Below are positions 21,826-34,222 of a DNA stretch of 64,000 nucleotides, piece after piece. Under the pieces are notes generated by a model. It was not told where the DNA came from, searched no databases, and was given only the letters and a program-made list of their open reading frames with translations. The stretch is from the NCBI GenBank assembly GCA_037176885.1, contig JAWWNJ010000014.1:868001-932000 (forward strand). The letters run 5' to 3'. The first letter of the stretch is position 1. Each line of letters opens with the position of its first letter. The translations under genes were made by a program, and so were the position numbers. Source of the DNA: Favolaschia claudopus. Lineage: Eukaryota; Basidiomycota; Agaricomycetes; Agaricales; Mycenaceae.

Positions 21826-22581
21826 TCATCCGGCCTGAGCCAGCTCTCGAGCAACGGCACTGAATTGACCATGGGGTGCCGGATTCCAGGTGAGAAGCTC
21901 TTTGTATTTCAGCCTTGTTTCTGCTAGTGTAGCGTTCGAGCGATTGTTCTTCTTCCGGGAAGCGTAGAGAAGGTTCCGTGTCGCATTGAGAGCTGACTGT
22001 TTCGTCTTTACAGCGTCCTGAAGCCTGTTGATATTGATATCTCGGAGTCGAAGTTTGTCGAGAGCGGAAGCAAGATCGTGTTGCAGGTCAAGAATTTGGT
22101 GAATTTGGGTGTCAAGCGCATCGTCACGCTTCAGAAGCTCCGCCTGAGAGGTCTCCGTTGCTGTGGTACGTTCCTTCTCCAGCCTCTTTATCCGTTTATT
22201 CTTCCGTCGCAGTTCTCCAGTGAAGGCATCATCGGCTTTCCTTTTGAGGCTTTTCAAAGCTTTGTGCGCGATTACGGCGACCTCGTTCTTGCCGACCAGA
22301 GTGGTGTGTCTCGTCTGTAGTTCCTCAAACTTGTTCTGGAGCTGTTCTAGTGCCTCCTCGAGCAGGGTGACCGTTCCTCCAAGCTCTGTGATCCGTTCGT
22401 CCTTCTCCGCTAGCTGTGCACCGAGGGTCTTCCTTTTACGTGAGGGTGGGTTCGTCGGAAGCGAGATATCTTCTGGTAGAACGTTCTCGCTGTCACTGTC
22501 GTCCGAAGGAAGTTTCTTCTTGTCCCGAGCCCGTTGAGCAGCATCCTGGAGCGCGGCAGCCGCTTTACGGGTCCTTGGCAT
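21826..22581 (-). CDS. Coiled-coil protein, possibly a repeat-family N terminus
   Basis: An ATG-started ORF of 251 residues. The N terminus is basic with an acidic DDSDSENVLPEDIS patch, followed by RKRK and a long heptad-rich coiled coil from about residue 55 to 225, with hydrophobic a/d positions and many Glu/Lys/Arg. It ends LTWNPAPHGQFSAVARELAQAG. From memory, mushroom-specific repeat proteins of the type seen at 14180 have such a coiled coil followed by a similar tryptophan-proline segment. If so, this copy stops before the conserved core and is a truncated relic. No catalytic motif is present. Confidence 0.5.
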   Translation of the reverse strand: MPRTRKAAAALQDAAQRARDKKKLPSDDSDSENVLPEDISLPTNPPSRKRKTLGAQLAEKDERITELGGTVTLLEEALEQLQNKFEELQTRHTTLVGKNEVAVIAHKALKSLKRKADDAFTGELRRKNKRIKRLEKERTTATETSQAELLKRDDALDTQIHQILDLQHDLASALDKLRLRDININRLQDAVKTKQSALNATRNLLYASRKKNNRSNATLAETRLKYKELLTWNPAPHGQFSAVARELAQAG

Positions 22582-24093
22582 GCGGGAAAGTGTCAGAGAG
22601 CCCAGTCAGTAGATGCATAAGTGATTTGACTCGATAGCGTTGCGATAGACTGCAGTACGAAAACTTGGTGGAGGACGCGACTGGCAAATGACTGTGTCAC
22701 ACTTGTGACACAGCGCGTCTGATACTCTTCCTTCGAAAGCCTAAGGCTTTTTCCCTTCCCCTTGGAACGTCTCACTCTGGCGGTAAAACTTGTTTATTGG
22801 ATGCATAGCTACAACTTGCCTAAAAGAAATCATTTAATTTACTCAATCCGCTCTCGGAAGCCCTTCATCACGGCGGTATCGCAATTCTCGCATGATAAAA
22901 GACCGAACAAAACTGTTTTGGCCTAGGGAGATTATTTCTATGGCTATCTACTGTAGTTCCCCCTGCGACAGTTTGAGGGTGCAATGAGTGTGGAAAAAGC
23001 CTTAGGGATTTGAAACCTGGAACCGAGCGCTCCTGCCAACCAAACATGCGCAAGCATGCCGTTTTGGTCCTCGGCGGTGCCGGTCCTCACATTCAATGTA
23101 TCGGAATTATCAGGCGGGCAATTGTAGGGGTAGCACATTTTACTGGGCATTGGTACATACAGTGATTTGCCTGGAAATAGCGCGGTATGAGCTAATACTC
23201 CTAATGGGCATCCAACTACTTTTCGTGATTTTCTGAGCTCTGAGGAAAAATAAGAAGAAAGTAGCACGTTCGCTAATGCGATCACCGATTTTTGACAGCG
23301 TTGCCGACCACCACTGTCTAGCTGTATAGCCCTGCTACTTATAGGGCTATAGCACTATAGGCCTTAAAGGGCGTCACACCCTGGCCTTATTAATTGAACG
23401 AAGCTCGATTTATTGCCCACGGGCACCGCGGGTTTACTTGTTGCGGTATCTTTCGTTAATCATCGTCGAAATGGCTCCTCGGCTGTGCATTATCTCCTTC
23501 CATTCTCTGTGTTCTCACAACTATCTCCCTCGACCAACCTCGACCTTGAATCAACCGGATGTTTTGGGTCCCATGTTCACTGCGCAACTTTGCCGCAGCG
23601 CGGGGTGAGGCTGCGCAACAGCTTCTCTGGCCTCAACGTCGAAGGTTTCTTTATCGAGCTCAATTTTTCCACTCCACCCCGGCGCAGCACGAGCGCAGTG
23701 AATCTTCTTCATAAACCTTCACCGTCCCATCCGAAATCCTGTCCTCTTCTCCCACCCTCTCAACGTCTCTCGAGCAACATCCTTGAACACGATGGAATAC
23801 CCGCGGGAGATTGCAATCTGGGTGCTCTTATTCAACCAATATTAACCATCCACCAGCTTGAAAACTTGCTTGCAAATATTTGGATCCTTAATTTGTCTTC
23901 TTCGGTCACGTTTTATCACCCCAAACGGCAGCCAGCTGCAATTATCAACCATCAATGAAATGTTCTGGCACCTCAACGCGATCTATCCTGTATTGTCATC
24001 TCAACATCTTCCACGCTGAATCGAATTCAAGTATTCAACTTCGACTACATCAACTCCGCCTTGAAATCCTCCATCACGCTCCCAAGAACCGTA
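22582..24093. other. No gene recognised
   Basis: A 181-codon frame at 23413 shows no domain and poor coding character. A palindromic TGTCACACTTGTGACA lies near 22694. Confidence 0.4.
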
Positions 24094-24728
24094 CTGTAGC
24101 ACTTTGTATGGATGAAACAGACCCTCGAGCGTGACTGGAAACGCTACGCATGGAAACCAGAAACGGCCTCAGCGTTATGCGTGACATCATAGAATTTTGG
24201 AAACGGGCGGGCAAACACCGATAAAATCTATTTCCAAACGTTGAACGGATTCTGGGCAATTTTTTTTAGCTCTCATGCTTTCTTTGTATCCATAGCCCTT
24301 TGTGATTGCATTTCTCCTGTTACGGGCTCCGTAATACACCTTTTTCTTTTTTTTTTTTTTTCATACTGCGCCGTGGCGCACGCTCAGACACCTAAACCAG
24401 CGACGAGTCCACCACAAGCCCTCTTTGAGCGACTAGTTAAACTACCTCGGCCAGCTTCTGGTACAACTTCCCAGCACCTTGCCCGTGGTCTCAGATGCAC
24501 CGTACCGGTTCTATCTTGACGAAGATTGTAGAGAGTGATTGAGTGCAGTGAGGAGGATGAGGGTTATAGCAGTAGATTCAGCTAGATTTTACAGCCACAA
24601 ACATGATAATTCGACATCTTTGTATGTCATGCAGTCCTCAGGGAAACCACCCGACCGTTATGCGTTACCGTTGAAACGAAACAGGGCGGGCGTTACGCGT
24701 TACGTTTCACCCATACAAAGTGCTACAG
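24094..24728. mobile_element. 635-bp TA-flanked MITE
   Basis: 25-bp terminal inverted repeats beginning CTGTAGCACTTTGTATGG with one mismatch, bordered by TA at 24092-24093 and 24729-24730. Both subterminal regions hold GGGCGGGC and GTTATGCGT/GTTACGCGT motifs. A long T tract lies at 24340-24361. No transposase. Probably Tc1/mariner-like. Confidence 0.8.
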
Positions 24729-24730
24729 TA

Positions 24731-26050
24731 TTTCATGTCTTCCCGAGACTCCTTCGACTGCAAGACAGCGAAAATTATGGCGTTTTTGATGGGTTGGGAA
24801 CAAAGACATCGGTGAGTTGAAATAGTTACTATAATCGATCCCGTCATACCAGACATGTTCGTGATGCAATTACTTAGCAGATACTTCACATCTTTACAAA
24901 CGCCCAAGAAATGTGAACAGGTACACTGGCTCGGAACCTCCAAGTTCCCGCTTCACAATTATCCCGATGTTTCTGCCGACATACCCGCCGGAGCGAAGCG
25001 GAGGCACGTCTTGTACTGTACAAAAAAAAAAAAAAAAAAAGGCAAACCCGTGACTGAACACGTTGCCACCAACTCCTCGCCAACCCTGGCTCACCCTCCG
25101 CCATGAATGTCGCACTACTTTCCAGCTCAAATCCACGTTCTCTCAGCCCGGAGGTTGCCAGTTGCCACCCCTCCATCGTCGTGCTGTGGACCGGTCTCGA
25201 GCCATGGATGGACTTCGAATAAGTACGCCCACCAGGCCTGTGCGTTGATGGGATAGCAGGCTAGGGATTGGCCTGAGTTCTCGAGAGGGAGAGATGAGTA
25301 AGCAAGCCATTGATATATTGGCGTGAACTCCGAAATGGAGCTCGCTGCACTCCGCCCGAAGACGAAGGAGCCGAGGCAGCCTAAAACCAACAGCTCACCC
25401 TGAAGCAGCCAAAGGTGGGCAAAATACAGGGGGAAGCGCCACAGGCTCCACAAAAACAGGGAGGAGATGGACAGCAATGGGGAGGCGAGAGGGCGAGGGA
25501 GGGGGAGGGGGAGGAAGGGGTGCTAGGAACGCTATAGTGTTTGCGTGCCTCCAACATCCTTGTCCACGTCAAAGGTGGCCAACAACGCGGGTTTTTGTAT
25601 TCCCAGACGCTGTACAAGGGCGGAAGGGCCGTTGCACAGGTGCTGATTGACCATTACCACTCCATACGTTTGGACTAAACGCTATTGACAATACTATTGA
25701 CCCAACAGTGTCGCACGTGCGCAGTGGTTAAATTGCTCTCCGCAAACAGGATGGAGACCGTCCAGGACCATCCCGGGACACGCTGACGCTTCCAATTCCC
25801 TTATTGGGCCGTGTCCCATAGAAACTAACTTATTGAGTAATTAGTAACTAAGTATTAAAGTAAGTGACAAGTCAAGAGTCACTAGTGGGATAGAACACGT
25901 ATTGGTCACGTGTTGGACGCAAGTTTAGTCTGTGGACTGTTGCTACTATCATGGCCCGATGGAAGACCGTCGACGACAGGAGAAAAGCTATTTGGGTTAT
26001 TTTGCAAATCTCGACCTCCCCCGCCTATTGATGCCTGCACATCGGAGAGC
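24731..26050. other. Intergenic, upstream of the kinase-like gene
   Basis: An A tract lies at 25021-25040. GTCACGTG occurs at 25905-25912, about 140 bp before the chosen start codon, and may be a promoter site. No gene is supported. Confidence 0.4.
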
Positions 26051-27846
26051 ATGTCTACATTCACCGCTGAGTGTTTACTACATGTTACACGGCTGCAGAC
26101 CTTCGATCCAAGAGAATTGTCCTGCGCCAGCACGCCGAACGGTCGCATCTTGGACTTCTCTTTGGTTCGTCGCGTTCTGCAGGAGAACGGCCCTGATTTC
26201 GAATACACCATCAACGCAATATCTACGTGGCAGTGGACAATCTCACCCCCAGAGCGTATTTGCAACGATCAATTCGAGGAACTGCTCTATCCTTACTTAC
26301 TGTGGGCCCTCTATAGGCCCGCTTCCGAAGCTGTTGCTCCCGTTCTGCGTGCGCTCGAGCTGCCTTTCTCTGGCTATAGCACGGCAGACGCTCTGGACAG
26401 GGGGACGAGTCGGGGACCACCGACCTCGTGCACTTTCTGCCGCACCTGTGACAACCTCTCTCAACCTGAGCTGCCTGCCAAGGATACTGTGCAGACAGCG
26501 CATGAAGTCAAAAGAGCCATGGTCCTCACCAACGACAAACTCGTGTTACTACATGCCTATGCGACACAGTCGTGGTCATTCCGATCATCTGGCAACTTTC
26601 CAATCGGGCGCAGGCTGCTTCGCCAGGTGCGCACTGCCGTGTGCATGATATGTCTTCTAACCCTCCTCAGGTGCTCGCTGAGCTTGAACTTTACGGATTG
26701 GCGCACATCATTGTGACAACTGAGACACACTATGTCCTCGTCCATCTCAAAGGACACATCTTGCGCATGAGCCCTATCTATGACATCCACAATTCAGCAT
26801 CTCAGGCCGAGGACGTGGCCGAGCTTGTCTTGTTCTACGCCCACGCATCCCTCGCCAAGGCAGCGAAACACTAATTCCTCTCGTGTTCCTTCGGCAATTC
26901 AGCAAGATGTACGAGTCGGCTTTTGCACCACGATCTCGTCGTTTCCTGTGTCATTATTCAGGCCGGATCGTGGAGTCCTATGTATCGATGGGCACAGCTG
27001 GCCAACAAAATTGGTGCCGGCCACACCTGGTCTACTCCCATCGATACCTTTACAAATTGTTGGGTTCGATGGTCACTCGGCGTCACCGCGGCGACGTTGC
27101 CATAGCCTTCATCCATCTAGTGTTTACTGTCGTTCGGTGCAAGGCGGTTGCGAAGGTTGCGCGCAAACCAACTGCGTCCACTCGCCTCAAGCGCGAGTAC
27201 GACGTCTACGATGCACTTGGGATGTTGCAGGGTATTTCCATCCCTAAAATTTTCGGCATGTTTCGCACCCTCGGCGACAGCTGTTGGGTGCTCATCATGA
27301 GCCACCAAGGTATGCCGTTGGGCGATTTCAATACCCTCAGCCTAAAACAGCGGTCTGCGACTCGTTCAGATGTATAGAGCAACAACTCATGTTCACTTCT
27401 AGGCGTCGTCTTTTGTCGCATCTGATTCGAATCCATGAAGCCGGCGTAGAGCATGGTGATATGGAGCCTCGCAACGTAGTTCTGTCAGAAGTGGATGGTC
27501 CCTTCATTGTTGATTTTGATCTCGCTTGCGTCGGACATCAATGTCCCGGTACAACTTGCGTGGAACTCCTTCAACTCGCAAGTGAACTCGATTTAGATCT
27601 TGGTAGTGTTTTATATTGTATTTCTGCCGTTCACCTGCCCTAATCACCCTTTTAGAGTTTGAACTGGGACACCACTTCTCAGTAGGAAATAAGCCCATTT
27701 TCTTTGGCGATGCCGCCAGCCGGGTCACCTTTGAACTATCGCAATCCGTCAAGGCCCGATCCATTACGGTATATATCTATGGCTTTATGTTGTTTGGGGG
27801 GTCATGCATGTGGGCACTGTACTTACTTGAAAAAATACGAGGGTGA
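26051..27846 (+). CDS. Kinase-like (APH/fungal PK-like) protein, six exons
   Basis: Model: join(26051..26626, 26671..26814, 26864..27071, 27121..27352, 27403..27602, 27656..27846), 516 residues. Introns are 44, 49, 49, 50 and 53 bp, all GT-AG, and every junction keeps phase. The first ATG in frame is at 26051; the frame is open further upstream but without ATG. The C-terminal half looks like a protein-kinase-like fold: AVAKVARKP with the nucleotide-binding Lys (about residue 320), a conserved Glu in LKREYDVY, the catalytic loop HGDMEPRNV (about 405) and the metal site IVDFDLA (DFD instead of DFG, about 423). HGDxxPRN resembles aminoglycoside-phosphotransferase/choline-kinase-like fungal proteins. 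The N-terminal 240 residues are not recognised. The substrate is unknown. No lesion is seen. The last exon could be an alternative 3' end. Confidence 0.75.
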
Positions 27847-27986
27847 TGTAAACCTGCCGCTTACTATACATTCCCACACATCACCTATGCTTTTCTCGAC
27901 TACGTAGTTCGTCTCTACTTACCCTATAGACGCCGATTCTAGTTCTGTCTTGGTGTGATTCTCTTGATCGCTCTTCCCAGTGTTTC

Positions 27987-28445
27987 TCCTGGGAGAAGGA
28001 GTATAAGTACGTGGGAGTGGTCTTCAATTCGACGACACGAGATATTTTTCGGGCGCACTACCAGCAAAAACGGCAGACAGCGGCGTACGTGTTTTGGAAG
28101 ACTGTGCTCGGGTGTGATCACTATGTCGGTCGTGGTCGCCTCCCCCCCGAGGTTGGGCGCCAGCTCTACTAACTTATGCGTTGATTGACACACACGTCTG
28201 TGATGTCGCCATTGATGTCGGCGACAACTCCTTTCAGTTGCTTAATGGGTTGAACTGCGTCATCCTGCGACGCATACTTGTTGTAGGGAAGCGGTCTGGC
28301 GGTTCCTCAGCTGTACTCGGAGCTGGGGATTTATCCTCTGCGCGTGCGGCGTGTAGCTCTCGCACTGCGCTACCTAGCGTATCTGGTTGAGCTGCCTGCC
28401 GATCATCTCCCTGGAAGGCTTTGCAGAGTCCGCCACTCTGTGCAA
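27987..28445 (+). pseudogene. Non-LTR retrotransposon RT C-terminal relic
   Basis: Reads EYKYVGVVFNSTTRDIF, then VGRGRLPPEVGRQLY, a stop, then LIDTHVCDVAIDV, and after a frameshift LGIYPLRVRRVALALRYLAY. This order is found downstream of the reverse transcriptase core in LINE-like (Tad/L1-type) elements of Agaricomycetes, as far as I recall. At least one stop and one frameshift make it non-functional. The RT core with YxDD is absent. Confidence 0.65.
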
Positions 28446-29478
28446 TAACGGTCACCCCCTCCTCCTGGTATGGGGATTCCCGCTACCTTTAGGTACGGGT
28501 TATTATAGTAGTCGCGATCAAACCAGGTTTTGGGCTGTGGATCACATTTTCGTCATTTCAATGAGCGTAATCCATCTTGTCATCCCCACTCCCAAAGCTT
28601 GGGGGAACCGCTGCCGTACTTTTTCACCTCTGTCTCTCTCGTCCACCATGCCGACTGTGTCGACTTTTCGCAATGTACCTCTCTCGACTACTTACAACCA
28701 AGATTATGAGAGGTCCTTACTGTCTCTGGACTGAGTTTTCGGACTCCGGGATTCCCTGTCAACGCTCTGTCGCTTCCGCGTGCTTGCCATCCCCTGTATG
28801 GATTCGGCCGTCTTCAGCACACATATCGACATATCTGTTGCCTTCGTCTCTGCCTTTTGATCTAGTGCTTGGTCGTTACTGGCTGCAATTCTGTCGTGAT
28901 TCCGTTCAAGATGCTTGCTTCATCTTGTCTTCTGGGCTGTAGACTTGCGCCGCCCGTCGCTCTCTACTCGTACAACTCTTTAACCTGTAATATATCTTAC
29001 TCATAATCATCTAGCTCCTCCTCCACCTGATTTGCGAGGCGTCTCCCATTCGGCTGAAAATATTGCCAATGACGACCTCACGGGCAGCGAAAACTGTATG
29101 TGTTCCTAAGCATACACTCTTGTTTTGTCTCCCACGCTCCTCCATTCTAGATCACGCTTCCTCTGGCGTCTCTTCTGATACTCCCCATGCATCTACTGCA
29201 TCTACATCCCACCTCCCAATGAATAATATACCCGTACATCCTTCCCAAATAATCCATGATATTTTCCTTGGTCATCATTCCACGCGAGCCCGAACCTCAG
29301 TTTTTCATCTGCCATTCAGCATTCTCTAAGTCTGCATGGTATCCCTCATCAAGATATGACTCTGATTCAATGTTGACACACTCTAATTCATCATATTATC
29401 ACTGGTACATGTTTTGATAACCCGCTTAATCATGAGTGTTCCTCCTCCCCCCGCCCCGGGATTTCTACATGCCGAGCA
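28446..29478. other. No gene recognised
   Basis: CT-rich sequence with short frames only. It may contain the 5' part of the Helitron that follows, but no terminus could be placed. Confidence 0.4.
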
Positions 29479-32400
29479 GTGTCTCGCGGCTTTCACTCCG
29501 CCGCTGACATTTCTGAAGCTATATTGAATCTTCTTCTGAATGCTGACCATAAACTACTGTCGACGGAAAGCCTGTCTCATGTGGCTTCTGCCATGAATAT
29601 CTCTGTTTCCGGAACACGAAACCTCCGATTCAAACTCCGTGCGGCAATTCGTACTCAACTCAACTCGTTTTCAGCTGCCGAGCCCGGAAAGCCTTTGCAC
29701 TTCGTCATCCGTTGCCGATTTCTTTGGTTCTTTTGAAAGTCACCGCAAACCCGCACTCATAGCAATTGCTGCTTTTCACCGGATAATTCTACCCCCCAAA
29801 AGCAATGTTGAACAGATACGGTCAAAAATCACTGAGCATATTGTTTCTGGTCACTGTTTGCAATTTCAAACCAGCATGCAAGTACTTCTGCGCCGCCGGA
29901 GACTTCAATTCCTGACTGTAAAGATGTCTGCGACGAATGGCAATCAAATAATATCCATCCTGACCTCCAAATCAATATACTGACTGCGCTGAACGGTACC
30001 AATCTTACTTTAGTCCCTCTTCGTCGGCTTCTGGCAACCTTGAATATTGAATATAGCTCCTCCGACTCTCTTCGCGAGTTGAGAAAAAAACTGAAAACCC
30101 ACATCGGTATAGTGCGGAAAGGCAAGCAAGCTGATATAAAGCGGATCGGCGTGAAACACTCAACGACTTGCGTAAGGCCGAAGCTCGTGCTCGATACAAC
30201 GAAAAAATTCAGCATGTCGTTGATTCCTGGCCACAACTCGTTCCGCGTTCCCTGAAAGACCGAGTTATCAATATCTTCCGGGATCAGACATCATCAGAAG
30301 CCCTGTCTACTTTCACCTGTGCTGCGTGTGGGGTATCCGCGCCCTCTACGCTCTCACTGCACACTGAATATCAACGGCTTCGACAAATCTCTGCTTCTGC
30401 GCCCTGATCTCGCGTCCGACGAAACATTTTTACTGAACCAATACAAAAGGCTCCATCCTGATTGCATTCTACCTTCTATGCCCTATGACGAAGGCTATCT
30501 CAAAGACATCCTGGTGGACCCCGATGGCGTTTCCTGGCCCTCAGACGGCGGAGATCCAACACTTTCCATGTGCAAGACTTGTCATTCCTCTCTTAAAATA
30601 AGAAAACTCCTCCGTTATCATTGGCCAATAAGACATTCCTTGGTACAGTACCAGACGAGCTCAAAGATCTCACTGTCATCGAGGAAGCTATGATTGCACG
30701 ATGCCGATCTAAATGTTGGATTGTTCAACTCAAAGAGGAAAATCAGGATCTTGTTCTTGCCTCTACGCAACGAGGCGTGAAAGGCCATATTAGAGCCTTT
30801 GCGGTAGCTGCTGGCGGCTAATTTTTCTCACGACCCACTAAGCACCGGGTCTCAAGTAAGCCACCCTGAGCAGCTGTTATGAAGGACATCTCAAGGTGGC
30901 TAACTTGGCCCAGTAGCATCAGCAGTCGTTGTGTGGCACGAGCCGCCAGTTCGTGTGGCGGCTCACCGCAAAGGCTCTATTATTATCTACCCCCAGCAAC
31001 CGTCAAAACTCGCCGATGTTTTGCCCCTCCGCTGGAGTATATTATCTCCCCCGTGTGCGTTTTGTTTGTTGGTTCTAATCCCCCGACCAATGAATGGCTT
31101 CGTGAACATGCGAACCCTTCGCCGTCAACGCCAGTCGTGTCCGAGCGGCTCTACAATGGCTGAGAACTCACAATCCGCTATACAAAGACATCGTCTTGAA
31201 TGAGGCCTGTCTTCAGGCTCTGGAATCCAATCCCGTGCTTCTTTTTCAATTGAGCATGTTCAACCGAATGCTGCTAACGAGACAGCTACTTCCCGATACG
31301 ATTCGACCCCCCCATTCGCGTGAAACTGAACAGACCTCTAACTCAGATTCAACGACGATTCCCTTTCAAAATGTGATCATCTCCGATGTTGACTGCCATG
31401 CTTCGTCTAACGAGCTTCGCGCTGCCGCCTTGCGACATGTGAAGAAGAAGGGTGGAGGCTACATTCAAATTCCCCACGACCATGACCCCGCCAACAAATT
31501 CGCTAAAGACGGGCTACTGTTCCCTATGATTTATCCGACACTCTTTCCATATGGTATTCGGCGGTCCCGAGGACGCTCGACGTCCTATAGCACTATCTCT
31601 GAAACGTCATGTCAAGCATCTACTTTCCCTCTCCGATCGACGATTTCAAGAACATCCCTCATTTCTATTCACCGCGTTCAACATCTTGCAGCGTCGTGAA
31701 ATGCTTCTGCAAACATCCTTAAAGTCAAAAAGTCCAACTTCTCTTCTTTTGCTTCCCAATTTGCTTCTGTTCTCCCGAAACTGTTGAACGAGTCTCACAA
31801 AGAGTCGCAAACGGAGACTCCGGTGCACCGAAAAACGATGAGGAACGGAAAGTGTTAAATCTTCTCAAACAAGTCAATGCTATAGCAGGCTGTGTTCCCG
31901 GTTCCTCTGCTGCTCGTGTTAACATGCGAAATGAAATTCGTGGTCTAATGATTGAGAAAGGTCTCCTAGTTTCTATATTAGCAATCAATCCCGCCGACGT
32001 GTACAATCCAATTGTTAAATTCTTAGCTGGCTCTGAGATTGAGATCGGACTCTCTATTGCCTGAGGAAATACCGAATTATTGGGACCAGTCAGTGCTTAT
32101 AGCCAAGAATCCAGTTGTTGCCGCACAGTTCCTCAACTTGTACATGAAAGCCTTCATCTCTGCTCTTCTCGGATATGACCCTGATGATAAAAAACCTTGA
32201 AGGCGGCATACTCGGTGTTGTAAAAGCTTACTACGGTTGCGTTGAAGCTCAAGGACGAGGCACCCTGCACTGCCATATGCTTGTTTGGTTAGAAGGCGGA
32301 CTCAATCCCGATGAAATCAAGAAACGTGCGCTCAGTGCTGATCTGTCAGATATGGATTTTTGCAAAACGTCTATTAGCATTTCTGGACGATACAATTTCA

Positions 32401-33130
32401 AACCAGATTCCACCCGAGCCTGATCCGAAACCAATATACCTTCAAGCACGCATCATCCGTGTGCAGTTCGTGGTATACCTATCCCGAATGCAATCACGGG
32501 AGAGCATGAGCATGATTCAACGATGACAGAGACAAATCAAATCACACCTGAGCGACAACAGGACATTCACAATGTCATATCACAGTGTCAGAGTCACGAA
32601 CACTCTAGAACCTGTTTCAAATACTGGAGAGGACCGCCTGAACCAAAAACCTGCCGTTTCGACCTTCACGAAGATAATGTCCGTGCGACAAGTTCTTCGA
32701 TCCGGAGACGGGAGAAATCTCCCTTCGATGCCTTGACGGTCTTGTGAATAATTTCAACGCTACAATGATAGAGGCCATTCGTTGCAACATGGATATTAAG
32801 TTCATTGGTTCCGGGGCATCGGCGAAGGGAATTCTGTATTACATCACCGACTATATCACAAAATCGCAGATGAAAAACTCACGTTGCTTTCTCAATGCTG
32901 GAGTTGGCAGTCAAAAAACTCGGGACGTCAATCCTCTTGAGACAGATCACACAATACGTGCAAAAAAAGATGCTTCAGAAATGCGCCTACGCCATGATCT
33001 CTCAGCAAGAACTTTCCGCTCACAAGCTTGCATTCGAAACTGCTACTAGGTCAGAGTCCATAAAAGGCAATGGCTGAGCGTCATTCAACCCGTCTTTCAG
33101 GACGAGCTGTATGTGAGGTTTCATCGGCTA
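29479..33130 (+). pseudogene. Degraded Helitron Rep protein
   Basis: A long series of open segments in changing frames. In order: an N-terminal region ending in a CAACGVSAP zinc-finger-like segment; a domain of the type preceding Helitron replicases (SMPYDEGYLKDIL, CKTCHSSL, ELKDLTVIEEAMIARCRSKC); the Helitron N-terminal segment (IQIPHDHDPANKFAKDGLLF, then YPTLFPYG); and the rolling-circle Rep domain with LHCHMLVWLEGG (two-histidine motif, about 32267-32302) and ILYYITDYITK (tyrosine motif, about 32837-32870). Helitrons use this Rep plus a Pif1 helicase to move by rolling circle. Here many frameshifts and stops interrupt the protein and the helicase is missing. The 5' TC and 3' CTRR termini were not located. 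Confidence 0.85.
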
Positions 33131-33697
33131 CACATTTTCTTTGGTAAAAATACATGTTGGTAACCTTGTGAGAGTACCCGTGAGATGGCGTCGTCAACTT
33201 TCGGAAGTGTAGAATGGTTGGAATGCGAGACTCCTGCCGCATTCGGATGGTCTGGTTTCGCCATGTCCTGTGTTGCGAAGAAATGAGATCTTCGGTGCAT
33301 ATTTTTCTTTTGGAGGCTAACATAGGTGCTTAACACTATTAGAAGGTCTGTAAGTCAACTAGCACTTAATTTGGTGTAAGAGAATCCGGTCAAGCTGAAC
33401 AGTACCAGATTTGGAAGGTGAGCGCTACTGCGTATCTCGGACCAGGCACTCGAATTCAAATAGCCTACAGACTCTCCAGGGGTTATGCTACCACATACTC
33501 ATTCAAAGAGCTCTCGAGATAACCATAAACAGCGGCAAATTTAACTATACTCAGAGGTACAACTCTTGAGACCCCGCCGTAGATCTTGGTCATCGCACTG
33601 TTCAACAGTTTGTCATATCGCTGCAAACATCGCGCCACGCCACATCCTCCTGTGCCTCCGAGTTCTGGGTGTCAAGATTACGATCAGGATGAAAGAT
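33131..33697. other. No gene recognised
   Basis: AT-balanced sequence without a recognisable frame or repeat. The Helitron relic fades out before it. Confidence 0.35.
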
Positions 33698-34090
33698 CTA
33701 ATGAAAGGCGATCAGAATTTGGAACGCAATCGAAAAAGCCGTACACAGAAACTTGAAACACTTCTTATCGTCTTTGATGTCGGAATACGCGCACCATTGT
33801 TTGCGGCGAATAGGGTTTGGATGCTGAAAACATTCAACTGCACAACGGAGCAAGGTGCGGAAAGAAACCTTCTTCGAAGCCTCTTCGAATTCAGCAATGG
33901 TTTTGACGACGAGGGGCTCTGGCGCTCTATAAAGAGGTGTTCCAGCATGTGCAGGCTCGTGGTAAGGGTCGCTTTCTGGGCTTTGGACGCAGGCGGGAAT
34001 GGCTGGTGAATGGCTGTCGAAAGTCTTCCTAGACCGATCGGAATGGGAGCGATCGAACGCCTCCCCTTCTTCTTCAGCTATGAAGTGTTC
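33698..34090 (-). pseudogene. Open coding-like fragment, no start codon
   Basis: About 130 codons are open on the minus strand without an upstream ATG, ending in TAG at 33698-33700. The protein is rich in Pro/Glu/His at first, then helical: VVKTIAEFEEASKKVSF, LRCAVECFQHPNP, WCAYSDIKDDKKC. No family is recognised. It lies about 390 bp downstream of the minus-strand gene at 34478 and could be a further exon or an older relic. Its 5' end abuts a diverged tandem repeat at 34046-34222. Confidence 0.3.
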
Positions 34091-34222
34091 AGATCAACCG
34101 TGATTTTTCTCAGAAGACTTAAACACGAACGAAAATCAAATTCGTGGGAGTGATTGAACGCCTCTCGCTCTTCCTCGGCTGCGAAACATAACTTAGTTCC
34201 ATCATGCTTTTCTCAAGACAGT
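34046..34222. repeat. Diverged tandem duplication
   Basis: Two units of about 75-100 bp share GGGAG(C/T)GAT(C/T)GAACGCCTC, then TTCC/TTCTTC and TTTTCTCA motifs. The unit starts near 34046 and again near 34146. Confidence 0.6.

Noticed and set aside
22995..23040. Minus-strand GGTTTCAAATCCC-like B box, possible SINE
   Set aside because: No convincing A box, tail or second copy in the window.
23413..23958. 181-codon plus-strand frame
   Set aside because: Ser/Pro/His-rich without any recognisable motif, homologous copy or splice context.
25127..25477. 116-codon hydrophobic minus frame that could pass for a membrane protein
   Set aside because: No family features, lies in low-complexity GA-rich DNA, and the opposite strand is equally open.
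25810..25905. GTGTCCCATAG...GTGGGATAGAACACG as element ends
   Set aside because: The inverted match is short and gapped and no target duplication was found.
25932..26648. 238-codon alternative frame over the kinase-like gene
   Set aside because: It is out of phase with the spliced model that links six exons and the kinase motifs.
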